Of a stretch of DNA of 7,793 nt, positions 1-5,254 are shown one piece after another. Position 1 is the first letter of the stretch. Every line of letters begins with the position of its first letter. The notes under the pieces were generated by a model. That model ran no database searches. It saw only the letters and a list, made by a program, of their open reading frames with translations, and was not told the DNA's origin. The DNA lies in NCBI GenBank assembly GCA_002314715.1, contig DCGY01000025.1:1-7793 (forward strand), in the 5' to 3' direction. This DNA comes from Lachnospiraceae bacterium UBA1766. Lineage in GTDB: Bacteria > Bacillota > Clostridia > Lachnospirales > Lachnospiraceae. The position numbers were made by a program, and so were the translations under genes.

Positions 1-77
1 CCGAAAATGACATCTTTATAATACAGTATACCCTCAATAAAGCATTTTGCAATCATTTTATCTAATTTTTTCGCCAT
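1..77 (-). CDS. Possible 5' end of a gene leaving the left edge (partial, unrecognised)
   Basis: An ATG at 77-75 is followed by 25 sense codons (starting MAKKLDKMIAKC) that stay open to the window edge. The codon just upstream is TAA, so this ATG is the first start available in the frame. The visible residues are a lysine-rich amphipathic beginning with no signal peptide and no recognisable motif. No Shine-Dalgarno sequence is visible upstream, which weakens the call. In its favour are the shared direction with every other gene here and a TATAAT box at 107-102, placed to start transcription about 18-25 bases before the ATG. It could equally be chance open sequence. Confidence 0.25.
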   Translation of the reverse strand, partial: MAKKLDKMIAKCFIEGILYYKDVIF

Positions 78-101
78 TTACGGCATTAAAATTAGATTGA
101 T

Positions 102-107
102 ATTATA
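102..107 (-). promoter_or_regulatory. Candidate -10 box (TATAAT) reading toward the left edge
   Basis: The minus strand has a perfect TATAAT here in very AT-rich DNA. Expected initiation is near position 95, shortly before the ATG at 77. No good -35 hexamer is visible at 16-18 bases, so an activator would be needed or the match is chance. A second promoter-like pair lies inside the putative gene: TTGCAA at 52-47 and TATACT at 30-25, spaced by 16 bases. Confidence 0.3.
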
Positions 108-130
108 TTAGAACACAAAAAAATAACCTA

Positions 131-169
131 TTAACGTTATAATCGTTAAACAGTACGAGTAAACGTTAA
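131..169. repeat. Cluster of AACGTT-like half-sites, possible operator
   Basis: TTAACG (131-136) and CGTTAA (144-149) form a perfect 6-bp inverted repeat around a 7-base AT spacer. A further CGTTAA lies at 164-169, exactly 20 bases (about two helical turns) after the second half-site. The cluster is just upstream of the candidate -10 box at 107-102, where a regulator would bind. The protein is unknown. This is inference from symmetry and spacing only, in AT-rich DNA where short palindromes are frequent. Confidence 0.3.
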
Positions 170-315
170 AAGGTTTGTCCCGGGTTCATATATGCTAATT
201 CATCTATCACATATAGTATTCTATGTTGCCGAAAACGTATAAGAAGCGTATATTTTTCAAAAATGTCCGGCCACGATTTGCCGCATTTTGCCGCGATGTG
301 CAGCATTTTATTCAT
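166..315 (-). pseudogene. Second half of a TGA-interrupted frame (49 codons, unrecognised)
   Basis: From ATG at 315 to TAA at 166-168 the frame encodes 49 residues (beginning MNKMLHIAAKCGKSWPDIF). It is in the same frame as the candidate small gene ending in TGA at 321-319, with only two codons (TGA, CAG) between that gene's last sense codon and this ATG. There is no convincing ribosome binding site, so it reads better as the downstream piece of one interrupted frame than as its own gene. The codons in the first half look coding-like (GCG, GGC, CCG, GAC), but I recognise no family. It contains two of three TTTGCCG direct repeats (plus strand 277-283 and 287-293; the third is 328-334). Confidence 0.2.
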
Positions 316-318
316 CTG

Positions 319-474
319 TCATGCTCTTTTGCCGTGGCATACGAAGAGGTATACTTCGATTCCGCTATTCAAAAAATCCTTATCATACTCAAAGGATAAA
401 TAAGCTTTTGTAAGATCTTGATGAATAATACCTATTAATGCCAAGAGGATTTTGAACAGGTTTTCTAACTGCAC
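319..474 (-). CDS. Candidate small protein, 51 aa, GTG start, unknown function
   Basis: A GTG at 474-472 opens a 51-codon frame ending in TGA at 321-319. It is preceded by a strong AGGGGGG Shine-Dalgarno five bases upstream, which is the main reason to call it. The product starts MQLENLFKILLALIGIIHQD, with a hydrophobic stretch at residues 6-17, then a mixed segment rich in D, Y, F and L, and ends in VCHGKRA. I recognise no family. The frame is also open upstream of the GTG as far as the TAA at 528-526, so it may instead be a remnant of a longer gene. It lies 64 bases after the lipoprotein gene on the same strand, with no terminator visible between them. Confidence 0.35.
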   Translation of the reverse strand: MQLENLFKILLALIGIIHQDLTKAYLSFEYDKDFLNSGIEVYLFVCHGKRA

Positions 475-479
475 AGATT

Positions 480-486
480 CCCCCCT
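480..486 (-). promoter_or_regulatory. Strong Shine-Dalgarno (AGGGGGG) for a GTG start
   Basis: On the minus strand a run AAAAAGGGGGG ends five bases before the GTG at 474. This is one of the two best matches to the 16S anti-Shine-Dalgarno in the window; the other is AAGGGGGA before the gene starting at 5099. It is the feature that picks out the GTG start. Confidence 0.4.
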
Positions 487-538
487 TTTTCCAATCGGGA
501 TATACTTCTCTTTGAAACCCCTGTTTTATGTTGCTATG

Positions 539-859
539 TTATTCAACCGAATCAACTGACTTAAAAGTTATATATGAAACGGTATCCGTACTTAAATCGT
601 CCTTACGCATATAGCTGGCATTATATTTTACTCCATTGTCGTCACGTATTTCAAACGTATATATATATTGACCTGCTGTAATTCCATAATCATACATTTG
701 AAAATTACATTTCTTAATCGTGTAATTGCCTCCATAATTATCATGCAAATATGTCAACACATACGCATATTCTGTATCATAGTTTTTCTTCTCTTTACAA
801 GCTACTAACATACACATTATAAACGTCATAAGCACCAACGCATGTATTTTCTTTTTCAT
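539..859 (-). CDS. Small secreted lipoprotein, 106 aa, unknown function
   Basis: The protein begins with a lipoprotein signal peptide: KKK at residues 2-4, a hydrophobic core to about residue 19, and the lipobox LVAC with the lipidated cysteine at 21. Lgt and signal peptidase II would process it, leaving about 86 residues on the outer face of the membrane. The mature part starts with charged residues (KEKKNYDTEY). It then alternates aromatic and charged residues in a pattern that suggests a small beta-rich, cystatin- or PepSY-like fold (YTIKKCNF, YIYTFEIRDDNG). That is only an impression; I cannot name the family. The start is supported by AAAAGGATG eight bases before the ATG. It lies 134 bases downstream of the MATE gene with no clear terminator or promoter between, so read-through is possible. 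Confidence 0.8.
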   Translation of the reverse strand: MKKKIHALVLMTFIMCMLVACKEKKNYDTEYAYVLTYLHDNYGGNYTIKKCNFQMYDYGITAGQYIYTFEIRDDNGVKYNASYMRKDDLSTDTVSYITFKSVDSVE

Positions 860-993
860 AATATCATCCTTTTCCCCAAAAAATATTTGATGTTTCTATT
901 ATTTTCTATTAGCCGTAACAACCTGTTTTACTGTTTCACTCGGATTGGTAAGTTCTTGAAGCCATTATTTATACCCCGAATTTGGAAAAAATT

Positions 994-2352
994 TTAGTCT
1001 TCCAGTTTCTTCCATCGATTTGAAAGGAAGAAACAGCCGCCAATAACAAAGGGCATAAATCCGGCGATGGCATCGCCAAGCCAGAAGCCCTGGGGACCCA
1101 TTTCAAGTTTCCAACCCATGATATATGCCAGCGAAATACGGGCAATCATTCCATCAATAATGGCAACCAGGAGATTTAGCTTTGAATTTCCGGAACCATT
1201 GATTATAGCGAAGCCAAAGGTTCTGGTGACAGCGCCAAAGGCATTTACAACGCTTGGAAGGATGATTATGGATACACTTGCCAGAATCGCCTCATCACTG
1301 GTAAATAGGCCTACCACGGCCTCAGGGAAGGTAATCAACACGGCGATATATACCAATACAATTGCAAAAGTGCTGCCGGAAGCCCAAAGAAGAATTTTGG
1401 GTACACGGTCGAATTTTTTTGCGCCGAGGTTTTGACCAACCATGGATCCTGCGGCAGTGGTCAGAGACATACTGAGGATACCAACAAGCATATTCAATTT
1501 ATTCAGTACACCGGCACATGCGGAAGCTACTACACCGAAAGAATTTACCCATGCGGCCACTACCGTCATGGAAATGGTAATAGCGGCGGATTGAATTGCC
1601 ATGGGGATGCCTAGGGCACATAGCTTTTGAATGGTAAGTTTGCGGGGAATAAAGCTACTTAACTTAAAGTCAAAACCAAAGCTTTCCTTGTGTTTATAGA
1701 AATAGACCAGAGCAAATAAAAAGCTGACAGCCTGGCCGATGACGGTTGCCAATGCCGCTCCAATGACCTCCATCTGAAATACAGCGACAAATAGGATGTC
1801 CAAAATAATATTGAGCACGGAAGCAATTGCCACGAACATAAAGGGTCTCTTGGAGTCTCCCATTCCGCGCATGATGGCGCTGACAATGTTGTAGCCATAT
1901 ATAAAGATTAATCCCAGCATACAGACAATGGTATAGTCCATGGTGTATTGATAAGCTTCCTGTGGGGTATTAACCAGATTTAACAGCCAGTCTCGGATAA
2001 AATAGCAGGCAACAGACATAACGATTGCGGCAGTCAACAGTAATGTAAACATAGTACCGATGGTATCTTTTACCGACTCCATGTCCTTTTCACCTACAGA
2101 TTTGGCGATAATGATCTGTCCGGCACCGGCAAATCCCATTACTACGAAATTTAAAATACTTAAGATATTTCCGCCGGTTGCGACTGCGGACATACCATTT
2201 CCACCGATGAATTGTCCTACAACCACCATATCTACGATATTGTAGATTGCCTGTAATGCATTTGATACAAACAGGGGAGCCGCAAACATAAGTAACAGTT
2301 TCGGTACGCTTCCGTTTGTTAAGTCTTTAATCATTGATTTATTCTTTTCCAT
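994..2352 (-). CDS. MATE family efflux transporter, about 450 aa
   Basis: This is a multidrug and toxic compound extrusion antiporter, an inner-membrane protein that exports cationic or drug-like compounds in exchange for Na+ or H+. The length is typical, there are about twelve hydrophobic helices, and the N-terminus has the family signature: TNGSVPKLLLMFAAPLFVSN, then LQAIYNIVDMVVVGQFIG. The second repeat shows AGSMVGQNLGAKKFDR. The closest described groups are the DinF/MepA-like MATEs; the substrate cannot be read from sequence. Two starts are possible. The one used here (2352) overlaps the upstream gene by 22 bases and has little Shine-Dalgarno. Met7 (ATG at 2334) gives an ATGA overlap with the upstream TGA, has GGAAAAG upstream and matches where homologues usually begin, so 994-2334 may be the true gene. 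Either way translation is probably coupled to the CmpB-like gene. Confidence 0.95.
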   Translation of the reverse strand: MEKNKSMIKDLTNGSVPKLLLMFAAPLFVSNALQAIYNIVDMVVVGQFIGGNGMSAVATGGNILSILNFVVMGFAGAGQIIIAKSVGEKDMESVKDTIGTMFTLLLTAAIVMSVACYFIRDWLLNLVNTPQEAYQYTMDYTIVCMLGLIFIYGYNIVSAIMRGMGDSKRPFMFVAIASVLNIILDILFVAVFQMEVIGAALATVIGQAVSFLFALVYFYKHKESFGFDFKLSSFIPRKLTIQKLCALGIPMAIQSAAITISMTVVAAWVNSFGVVASACAGVLNKLNMLVGILSMSLTTAAGSMVGQNLGAKKFDRVPKILLWASGSTFAIVLVYIAVLITFPEAVVGLFTSDEAILASVSIIILPSVVNAFGAVTRTFGFAIINGSGNSKLNLLVAIIDGMIARISLAYIMGWKLEMGPQGFWLGDAIAGFMPFVIGGCFFLSNRWKKLED

Positions 2353-3275
2353 TGTTTTTCAGCTAACTTCTCTTTCTTTTCTTCGATTTCCTGTTTTAAC
2401 TGCTTCATCTCGTCGGTAGCCGTTTCTTCGTTGTAGAGCATGCTCAATAAAGCTTCCTGCTTGTCCAGAATAGTGTTTCGCATGGAATTGGATGTCTCCA
2501 AATTACTTATCAATTGGTCTTTTTCTTCAACGACTCTCTGCCCGATGGCACCGAGGGCTTGTTCTGCTTCTTTGCGCATTCTTTCGGTCTCGGATTTGAT
2601 GGCATCCATTCTGGCGGTAATTTTCTCGGTTTTGTAAATTACGTCAGGATAAGCTTCTGCAAATCTGCGGTGGAATAAGGATTTATCACTCAAAAGTTCG
2701 CGAATTTCCTTGCTGATTGCTTCGGTATTGTCTGCCTCGGAACACTCTACGCCCTGTTTTACCAGTTTCATAACGAAAAAGGACATAACATTATCCGCAA
2801 AATAAATGGCGCATAAAACACCGACCAATATCTCGCGGGTCAAAAGACTTGCTTTTTCAAACAAACTTAAAAGTATTGGATTTGCAATATAAATAATTGC
2901 AAGTCCGCCGATACCGAATAGAATCAGGTTTCCTATCCAAACTCGTCCGTTTAAATTCATGGGTTTTTGACCGTAATCCCACCATCTTGCATGGAATTTC
3001 TTCTCCATCACATAGCTAGCTATATATTCGATAAAACCACATACGATAAAGGATACCACGAAGGTGGTTCCGACAGAGGAATCATAAGGTTTTACCGCCT
3101 CTACGGAAAGGGTAATAAACACTGCGCCCCAACCGTAGATGGGAAGACATGGCCCCATAAGAAAGCCACGATTGATAAACCGATGAAATTGCCTGTATTT
3201 CAGAGTTACTTCGATGCACCATCCTATCAGTGCAAATGAAAAGAATAACAGCACAATATTAATAAAGTAATCCAT
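2331..3275 (-). CDS. CmpB-family (PF06541-type) membrane protein with coiled-coil tail, 314 aa
   Basis: Residues 1-172 match the family annotated as 'putative ABC transporter permease (CmpB)'. Seen are an N-terminal helix with GWCIEV (18-23), the block NRGFLMGPCLPIYGWG (35-50), WWDYGQKPMNLNGRVWIGN (98-116), and about five membrane segments (5-20, 45-60, 70-90, 113-138, 148-170). The 'ABC permease' label is weakly founded and no ATPase gene is nearby. Residues about 185-311 are strongly charged, rich in E, K, Q and R, and should form a long cytoplasmic coiled coil. The start at 3275 has AAAGG nine bases upstream. It follows the acetyltransferase gene by 54 bases without a terminator and overlaps the MATE start, so it is the middle gene of a likely three-gene operon. 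The actual function of the family is poorly known. Confidence 0.88.
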   Translation of the reverse strand: MDYFINIVLLFFSFALIGWCIEVTLKYRQFHRFINRGFLMGPCLPIYGWGAVFITLSVEAVKPYDSSVGTTFVVSFIVCGFIEYIASYVMEKKFHARWWDYGQKPMNLNGRVWIGNLILFGIGGLAIIYIANPILLSLFEKASLLTREILVGVLCAIYFADNVMSFFVMKLVKQGVECSEADNTEAISKEIRELLSDKSLFHRRFAEAYPDVIYKTEKITARMDAIKSETERMRKEAEQALGAIGQRVVEEKDQLISNLETSNSMRNTILDKQEALLSMLYNEETATDEMKQLKQEIEEKKEKLAEKQWKRINQ

Positions 3276-3329
3276 AAGTCAATGCCTTTCTTGATTTTGG
3301 TGGAAAGAAGGAATTGCTGTTTTGCTGAT

Positions 3330-3881
3330 TTATTCATTGGGATTTAAGATTCCGTAAAGAATGATATCCTCAAATTTGTCGATCTTCCAGACGTGCTTCT
3401 TCTGCAATCCTTCTCGTTCCATTCCTGCTTTTTCCATCACACGTCCTGAAGCGGGGTTATACGTAAAAAAGCGGGCGTTTATTTTGTGAAATTTTTTTAC
3501 ATCAAAACCATACTGAATAATCGCTTTTGCAGCTTCTGTGGCAATTCCTTTATTCCAATGATTTGGGTCAATCCAGTAACCGATTTCGCCCATATTGGAG
3601 TTTAAATCGACGCCCATACCCATACAGCCATATAATTCGCCCGTTTGTTTATCGGTAATTGCATAATCATAATAATAGTCCTTTGAAAAGTTCTCGTCCT
3701 GGTGATTAATCCACCATGTTGCAGATTCCTCGGTATAGGGATGAGGCAATGCCAAGGTACCCTTATATACCTCTTCCGTATTGCAAATAGCGGCAACACG
3801 AGCCGCATCACTCAAAACAAATCTTCTCAGAAGAAGTCTTTCTGTTTCCATCGAATTGTTCTGCGGATCAAATTTAAACAT
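3330..3881 (-). CDS. GNAT N-acetyltransferase, RimJ/RimL type, 183 aa
   Basis: This cytoplasmic acetyl-CoA-dependent acetyltransferase is of the Acetyltransf_3 (RimJ/RimL-like) group; known members modify N-termini of ribosomal proteins, aminoglycosides or small amines. The fold is visible in order: METERLLLRRFVLSDA (11-26, first strand and helix), GELYGCMGMG (81-90), GEIGYWIDPNHWNKGIATEA (98-117) whose NKGIAT is the pyrophosphate-binding loop, and NPASGRVMEKAGMEREG (142-158), the usual conserved Asn-Ser and C-terminal helix. The length is normal and the domain appears intact. The start at 3881 has AGGAGAG about four bases upstream; an internal Met at residue 11 would cut close to the domain and has no better site. 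It is the first gene of the GNAT-CmpB-MATE group, and the substrate cannot be inferred. Confidence 0.93.
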   Translation of the reverse strand: MFKFDPQNNSMETERLLLRRFVLSDAARVAAICNTEEVYKGTLALPHPYTEESATWWINHQDENFSKDYYYDYAITDKQTGELYGCMGMGVDLNSNMGEIGYWIDPNHWNKGIATEAAKAIIQYGFDVKKFHKINARFFTYNPASGRVMEKAGMEREGLQKKHVWKIDKFEDIILYGILNPNE

Positions 3882-3916
3882 GTATCTCTCCTATTTTACT
3901 CGATTTAATGGTTTTT

Positions 3917-3922
3917 ATTATA
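3917..3922 (-). promoter_or_regulatory. Candidate -10 box for the acetyltransferase-CmpB-MATE operon
   Basis: A perfect TATAAT lies 36 bases before the acetyltransferase ATG, which predicts initiation around 3910 and a leader of roughly 30 bases. No good -35 is visible (TTCCGG at 17 bases). It falls just past the end of the decayed hydrolase gene, in the only intergenic space before the operon, which supports it by position. Confidence 0.4.
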
Positions 3923-3935
3923 GTTTCCCTTCGTT

Positions 3936-4248
3936 TCATCCGGAAAAAAACATGGTCTCTCCGGGTACAAATATTTTAAACTTCTGGGTTCTGTATTCGC
4001 AATATAAATAGTCCACAAAAGTCCAAAGCTTCTCTGTAGGTCATATTACCCATCGGGTTATTGCGAAGGCGCTTCCAGTCGTGACCATTGATAGGAACAA
4101 ACATAAAATCAAAAGGTCCCTTTGAAAGGAGTGTAACTGCTAATTGTGCGTCAGCAACACAATCAGAAAGATAAAGATCAAAGCAAATGGTTATGTTATT
4201 TCGGCGAATAATAATGCCATCCTGGCCTGCATACTGGATTTCTGTCAT
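3936..4248 (-). pseudogene. Remnant of a UlaG-like metallo-beta-lactamase-fold hydrolase
   Basis: The intact frame gives 90 residues ending in TAA at 3976. Residues 4-28 resemble the family's N-terminus (usually GQAGF, then ICIDPYLSD; here GQDGIII and ICFDLYLSD). Residues 46-75 match the C-terminal part (FDFMFVPINGHDWKR, GNMTYREALD). Roughly 110-130 residues that should lie between, including the metal-binding HxHxDH motif, are absent, so it cannot be an active hydrolase. After residue 77 the family-like sequence continues in another frame: VDYLY, then QKFKIFVPGETMFFSG, stopping at TGA 3938-3936. That adds a frameshift and probably a second loss of about 20-30 codons. The ATG keeps AGAGG six bases upstream. 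Full-length relatives, from memory, have about 240-260 residues. A functional 90-residue product is possible but unlikely. Confidence 0.75.
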
Positions 4249-4288
4249 ACGATACCTCTTGGAATGGTTTCAGATTTTTGACACTTCT

Positions 4289-4294
4289 ATTATA
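4289..4294 (-). promoter_or_regulatory. Extended -10 promoter (TGGTATAAT) before the hydrolase remnant
   Basis: The minus strand reads TGGTATAAT, a TGN-extended -10, and overlaps the last codon and stop of the preceding membrane-protein gene. Initiation is expected near 4281, about 33 bases before the ATG at 4248. The -35 at 17 bases is poor (ATGCAA), as is acceptable for extended -10 promoters. If real, the remnant is still transcribed and may feed the downstream operon. Confidence 0.45.
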
Positions 4295-5099
4295 CCAGAT
4301 TTTTGGAAGATTTGCATATGGTATATCGAAGTGTGTGTATGGGAAGATTTGTATCGAAATGTGCCAAATATACGGAATCTCCAACATTTATGGACAAGGA
4401 CTGCAGGTAGGTAATACGTACTTTGACACTAGTGGAACCATAACGAATCATCGCATAGGGTTTTACCAAATTGATTCGACCGCGGCGACTGCGTTTTTCC
4501 AGGACTTTTCCATCAGAAATACGATATTTGTGGGTTCGGATACAGTTATATTTCATAAAAGACAGGATAATATAGGTTCCGATGAGCAAAATATATAAAG
4601 TGGACAGAAGCAGGCCGGTATTGTTTACCGGAATAGGCTCTGTTTCCTTTGCGGATTCTACAGACGCTGCCAAGAAAGCTGCTTTTCGCTCTTCCAAGAT
4701 GGAAGCGACTTTTTCGTAATCGATATTGGCATCATATTCAGCCAGAAAACTGTCATAATAGGCCTGGTATGCTTCTTCATCGTAAGTTATTTCGCCGGTT
4801 GCCGCAGTTTTTTCCTTATCGATAAAGTTGGTTTTTGTATGCCATGTCTTGCCGTCTGCATATGCAGTACGGTCCCCGTACAATTCTGTAATAATGGATG
4901 CTTCGGTTTCCGTGAAATTTATGAGGCTTGTGGATTCTCTTTCGGATGTGGCAGATGATCGGTCCCGGGTCATAAATAAAACCACTACGGCAATGACCGT
5001 AATCAATAATGCGAAAAATGTTTTAAAAATAAAATTGTTTCGTTCGGATTGCTGCAATAGCTCGTGTTCCATTGTGTTTGCGGTGCGTAATTCTTCCAT
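4290..5099 (-). CDS. Two-helix membrane protein, 269 aa, unknown function
   Basis: I do not recognise the family. Residues 1-23 are polar and presumably cytoplasmic; helix one is at about 24-44 (ALLITVIAVVVLFM). Residues 45-160 are an acidic, partly helical extracytoplasmic segment (DEEAYQAYYDSFLAEYDAN). Helix two is at about 162-182, followed by a basic stretch (KYNCIRTHKYR), so by the positive-inside rule the C-terminus is cytoplasmic. Residues 194-250 alternate in a beta-barrel pattern (DGKVLEK, YAMIRYGSTSVKVRI, INVGDSVYLAHF) like the small SH3/OB-type domains of DUF3592 or NfeD-like proteins; that comparison is tentative. The start has a strong AAGGGGGA three bases upstream. It has its own promoter-like box and lies alone between a terminator and the hydrolase remnant. 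The last 15 or so residues look irregular, next to an imperfect local duplication. Confidence 0.85.
   Translation of the reverse strand: MEELRTANTMEHELLQQSERNNFIFKTFFALLITVIAVVVLFMTRDRSSATSERESTSLINFTETEASIITELYGDRTAYADGKTWHTKTNFIDKEKTAATGEITYDEEAYQAYYDSFLAEYDANIDYEKVASILEERKAAFLAASVESAKETEPIPVNNTGLLLSTLYILLIGTYIILSFMKYNCIRTHKYRISDGKVLEKRSRRGRINLVKPYAMIRYGSTSVKVRITYLQSLSINVGDSVYLAHFDTNLPIHTLRYTICKSSKNLV
4305..4358. repeat. Imperfect local duplication at the 3' end of the membrane-protein gene
   Basis: GGAAGATTTG occurs at 4305-4314 and 4342-4351, and TATCGAA followed closely by GTG occurs at 4324-4330 and 4352-4358. The two copies match except for about nine extra bases in the first. The offsets (37 and 28 bases) are not multiples of three, so the copies are read in different frames within the coding region. 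The duplication covers the codons after HFDTNLP, so the final residues may derive from a copied, frame-shifted segment. Confidence 0.4.
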
Positions 5100-5146
5100 A
5101 AATCCCCCTTGAAAATCGTGTTTTTTATAATTGGTCCTATTTAATC

Positions 5147-5152
5147 ATTATA
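5147..5152 (-). promoter_or_regulatory. Candidate -10 box for the 269-aa membrane protein
   Basis: A perfect TATAAT lies in the 140-base gap between the upstream terminator and the ATG at 5099, predicting initiation near 5140 and a leader of about 40 bases. The -35 at 17 bases is weak (TTTCCT). Location right after a terminator makes an independent promoter necessary here, which is the main support. Confidence 0.45.
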
Positions 5153-5228
5153 GGTGTTCCCTTTTTGAAAGGAAAGAGAAAACAGCGCATGATAAAAGGT
5201 CTTAACATGCATTCTTTTCCACCACGTA

Positions 5229-5254
5229 AAAAAGGCTATTTACATAGCCTTTTT
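5229..5254 (-). terminator. Intrinsic terminator overlapping the end of the HD-GYP gene
   Basis: An 11-bp perfect stem (5229-5239 with 5244-5254) closes on a 4-base loop, with a GGC/GCC core and A/T flanks. On the minus strand it is followed by an uninterrupted run of six T (5233-5228). The 5' arm consists of the last codons of the HD-GYP gene (Lys, Lys, Ala, Met), and the TAA stop lies in the loop and first paired bases. It should end the operon from 7793. Its symmetry would also allow function in the other direction, though no gene there needs it. Confidence 0.85.

Noticed and set aside
319..321. Internal TGA as a selenocysteine codon
   Set aside because: The surrounding residues match no known selenoprotein, and no SECIS-like hairpin immediately after the TGA can be shown by eye.
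1..538. CRISPR array, insertion sequence ends or tRNA in the left region
   Set aside because: No regularly spaced repeat-spacer pattern, no transposase frame or terminal inverted repeats, and no cloverleaf or TTCGA-type T-arm seen on either strand.
939..1018. Terminator after the MATE gene
   Set aside because: A T-rich run follows the stop region, but the only pairing is a 4-bp GGAA/TTCC stem, too weak to call.
1067..1435. Plus-strand open frame of 122 codons inside the MATE gene
   Set aside because: It is antisense to a well-supported transporter gene, has no recognisable domain and no ribosome binding site; it is a shadow of the coding frame.
3936..3965. Terminator formed by CCGGA and TCCGG at the end of the hydrolase remnant
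   Set aside because: The stem is only 5 bp and the T run lies in the loop rather than after the stem.
4196..4387. Alternative minus-strand frame of 63 codons spanning the 4290 stop
   Set aside because: It overlaps two better frames, has no motif, and arises from reading the local duplication in a different frame.
4278..4598. Plus-strand open frame of 106 codons opposite the 269-aa membrane protein
   Set aside because: The minus strand frame has a strong ribosome binding site, membrane helices and an ordered domain; the antisense frame has none of these.
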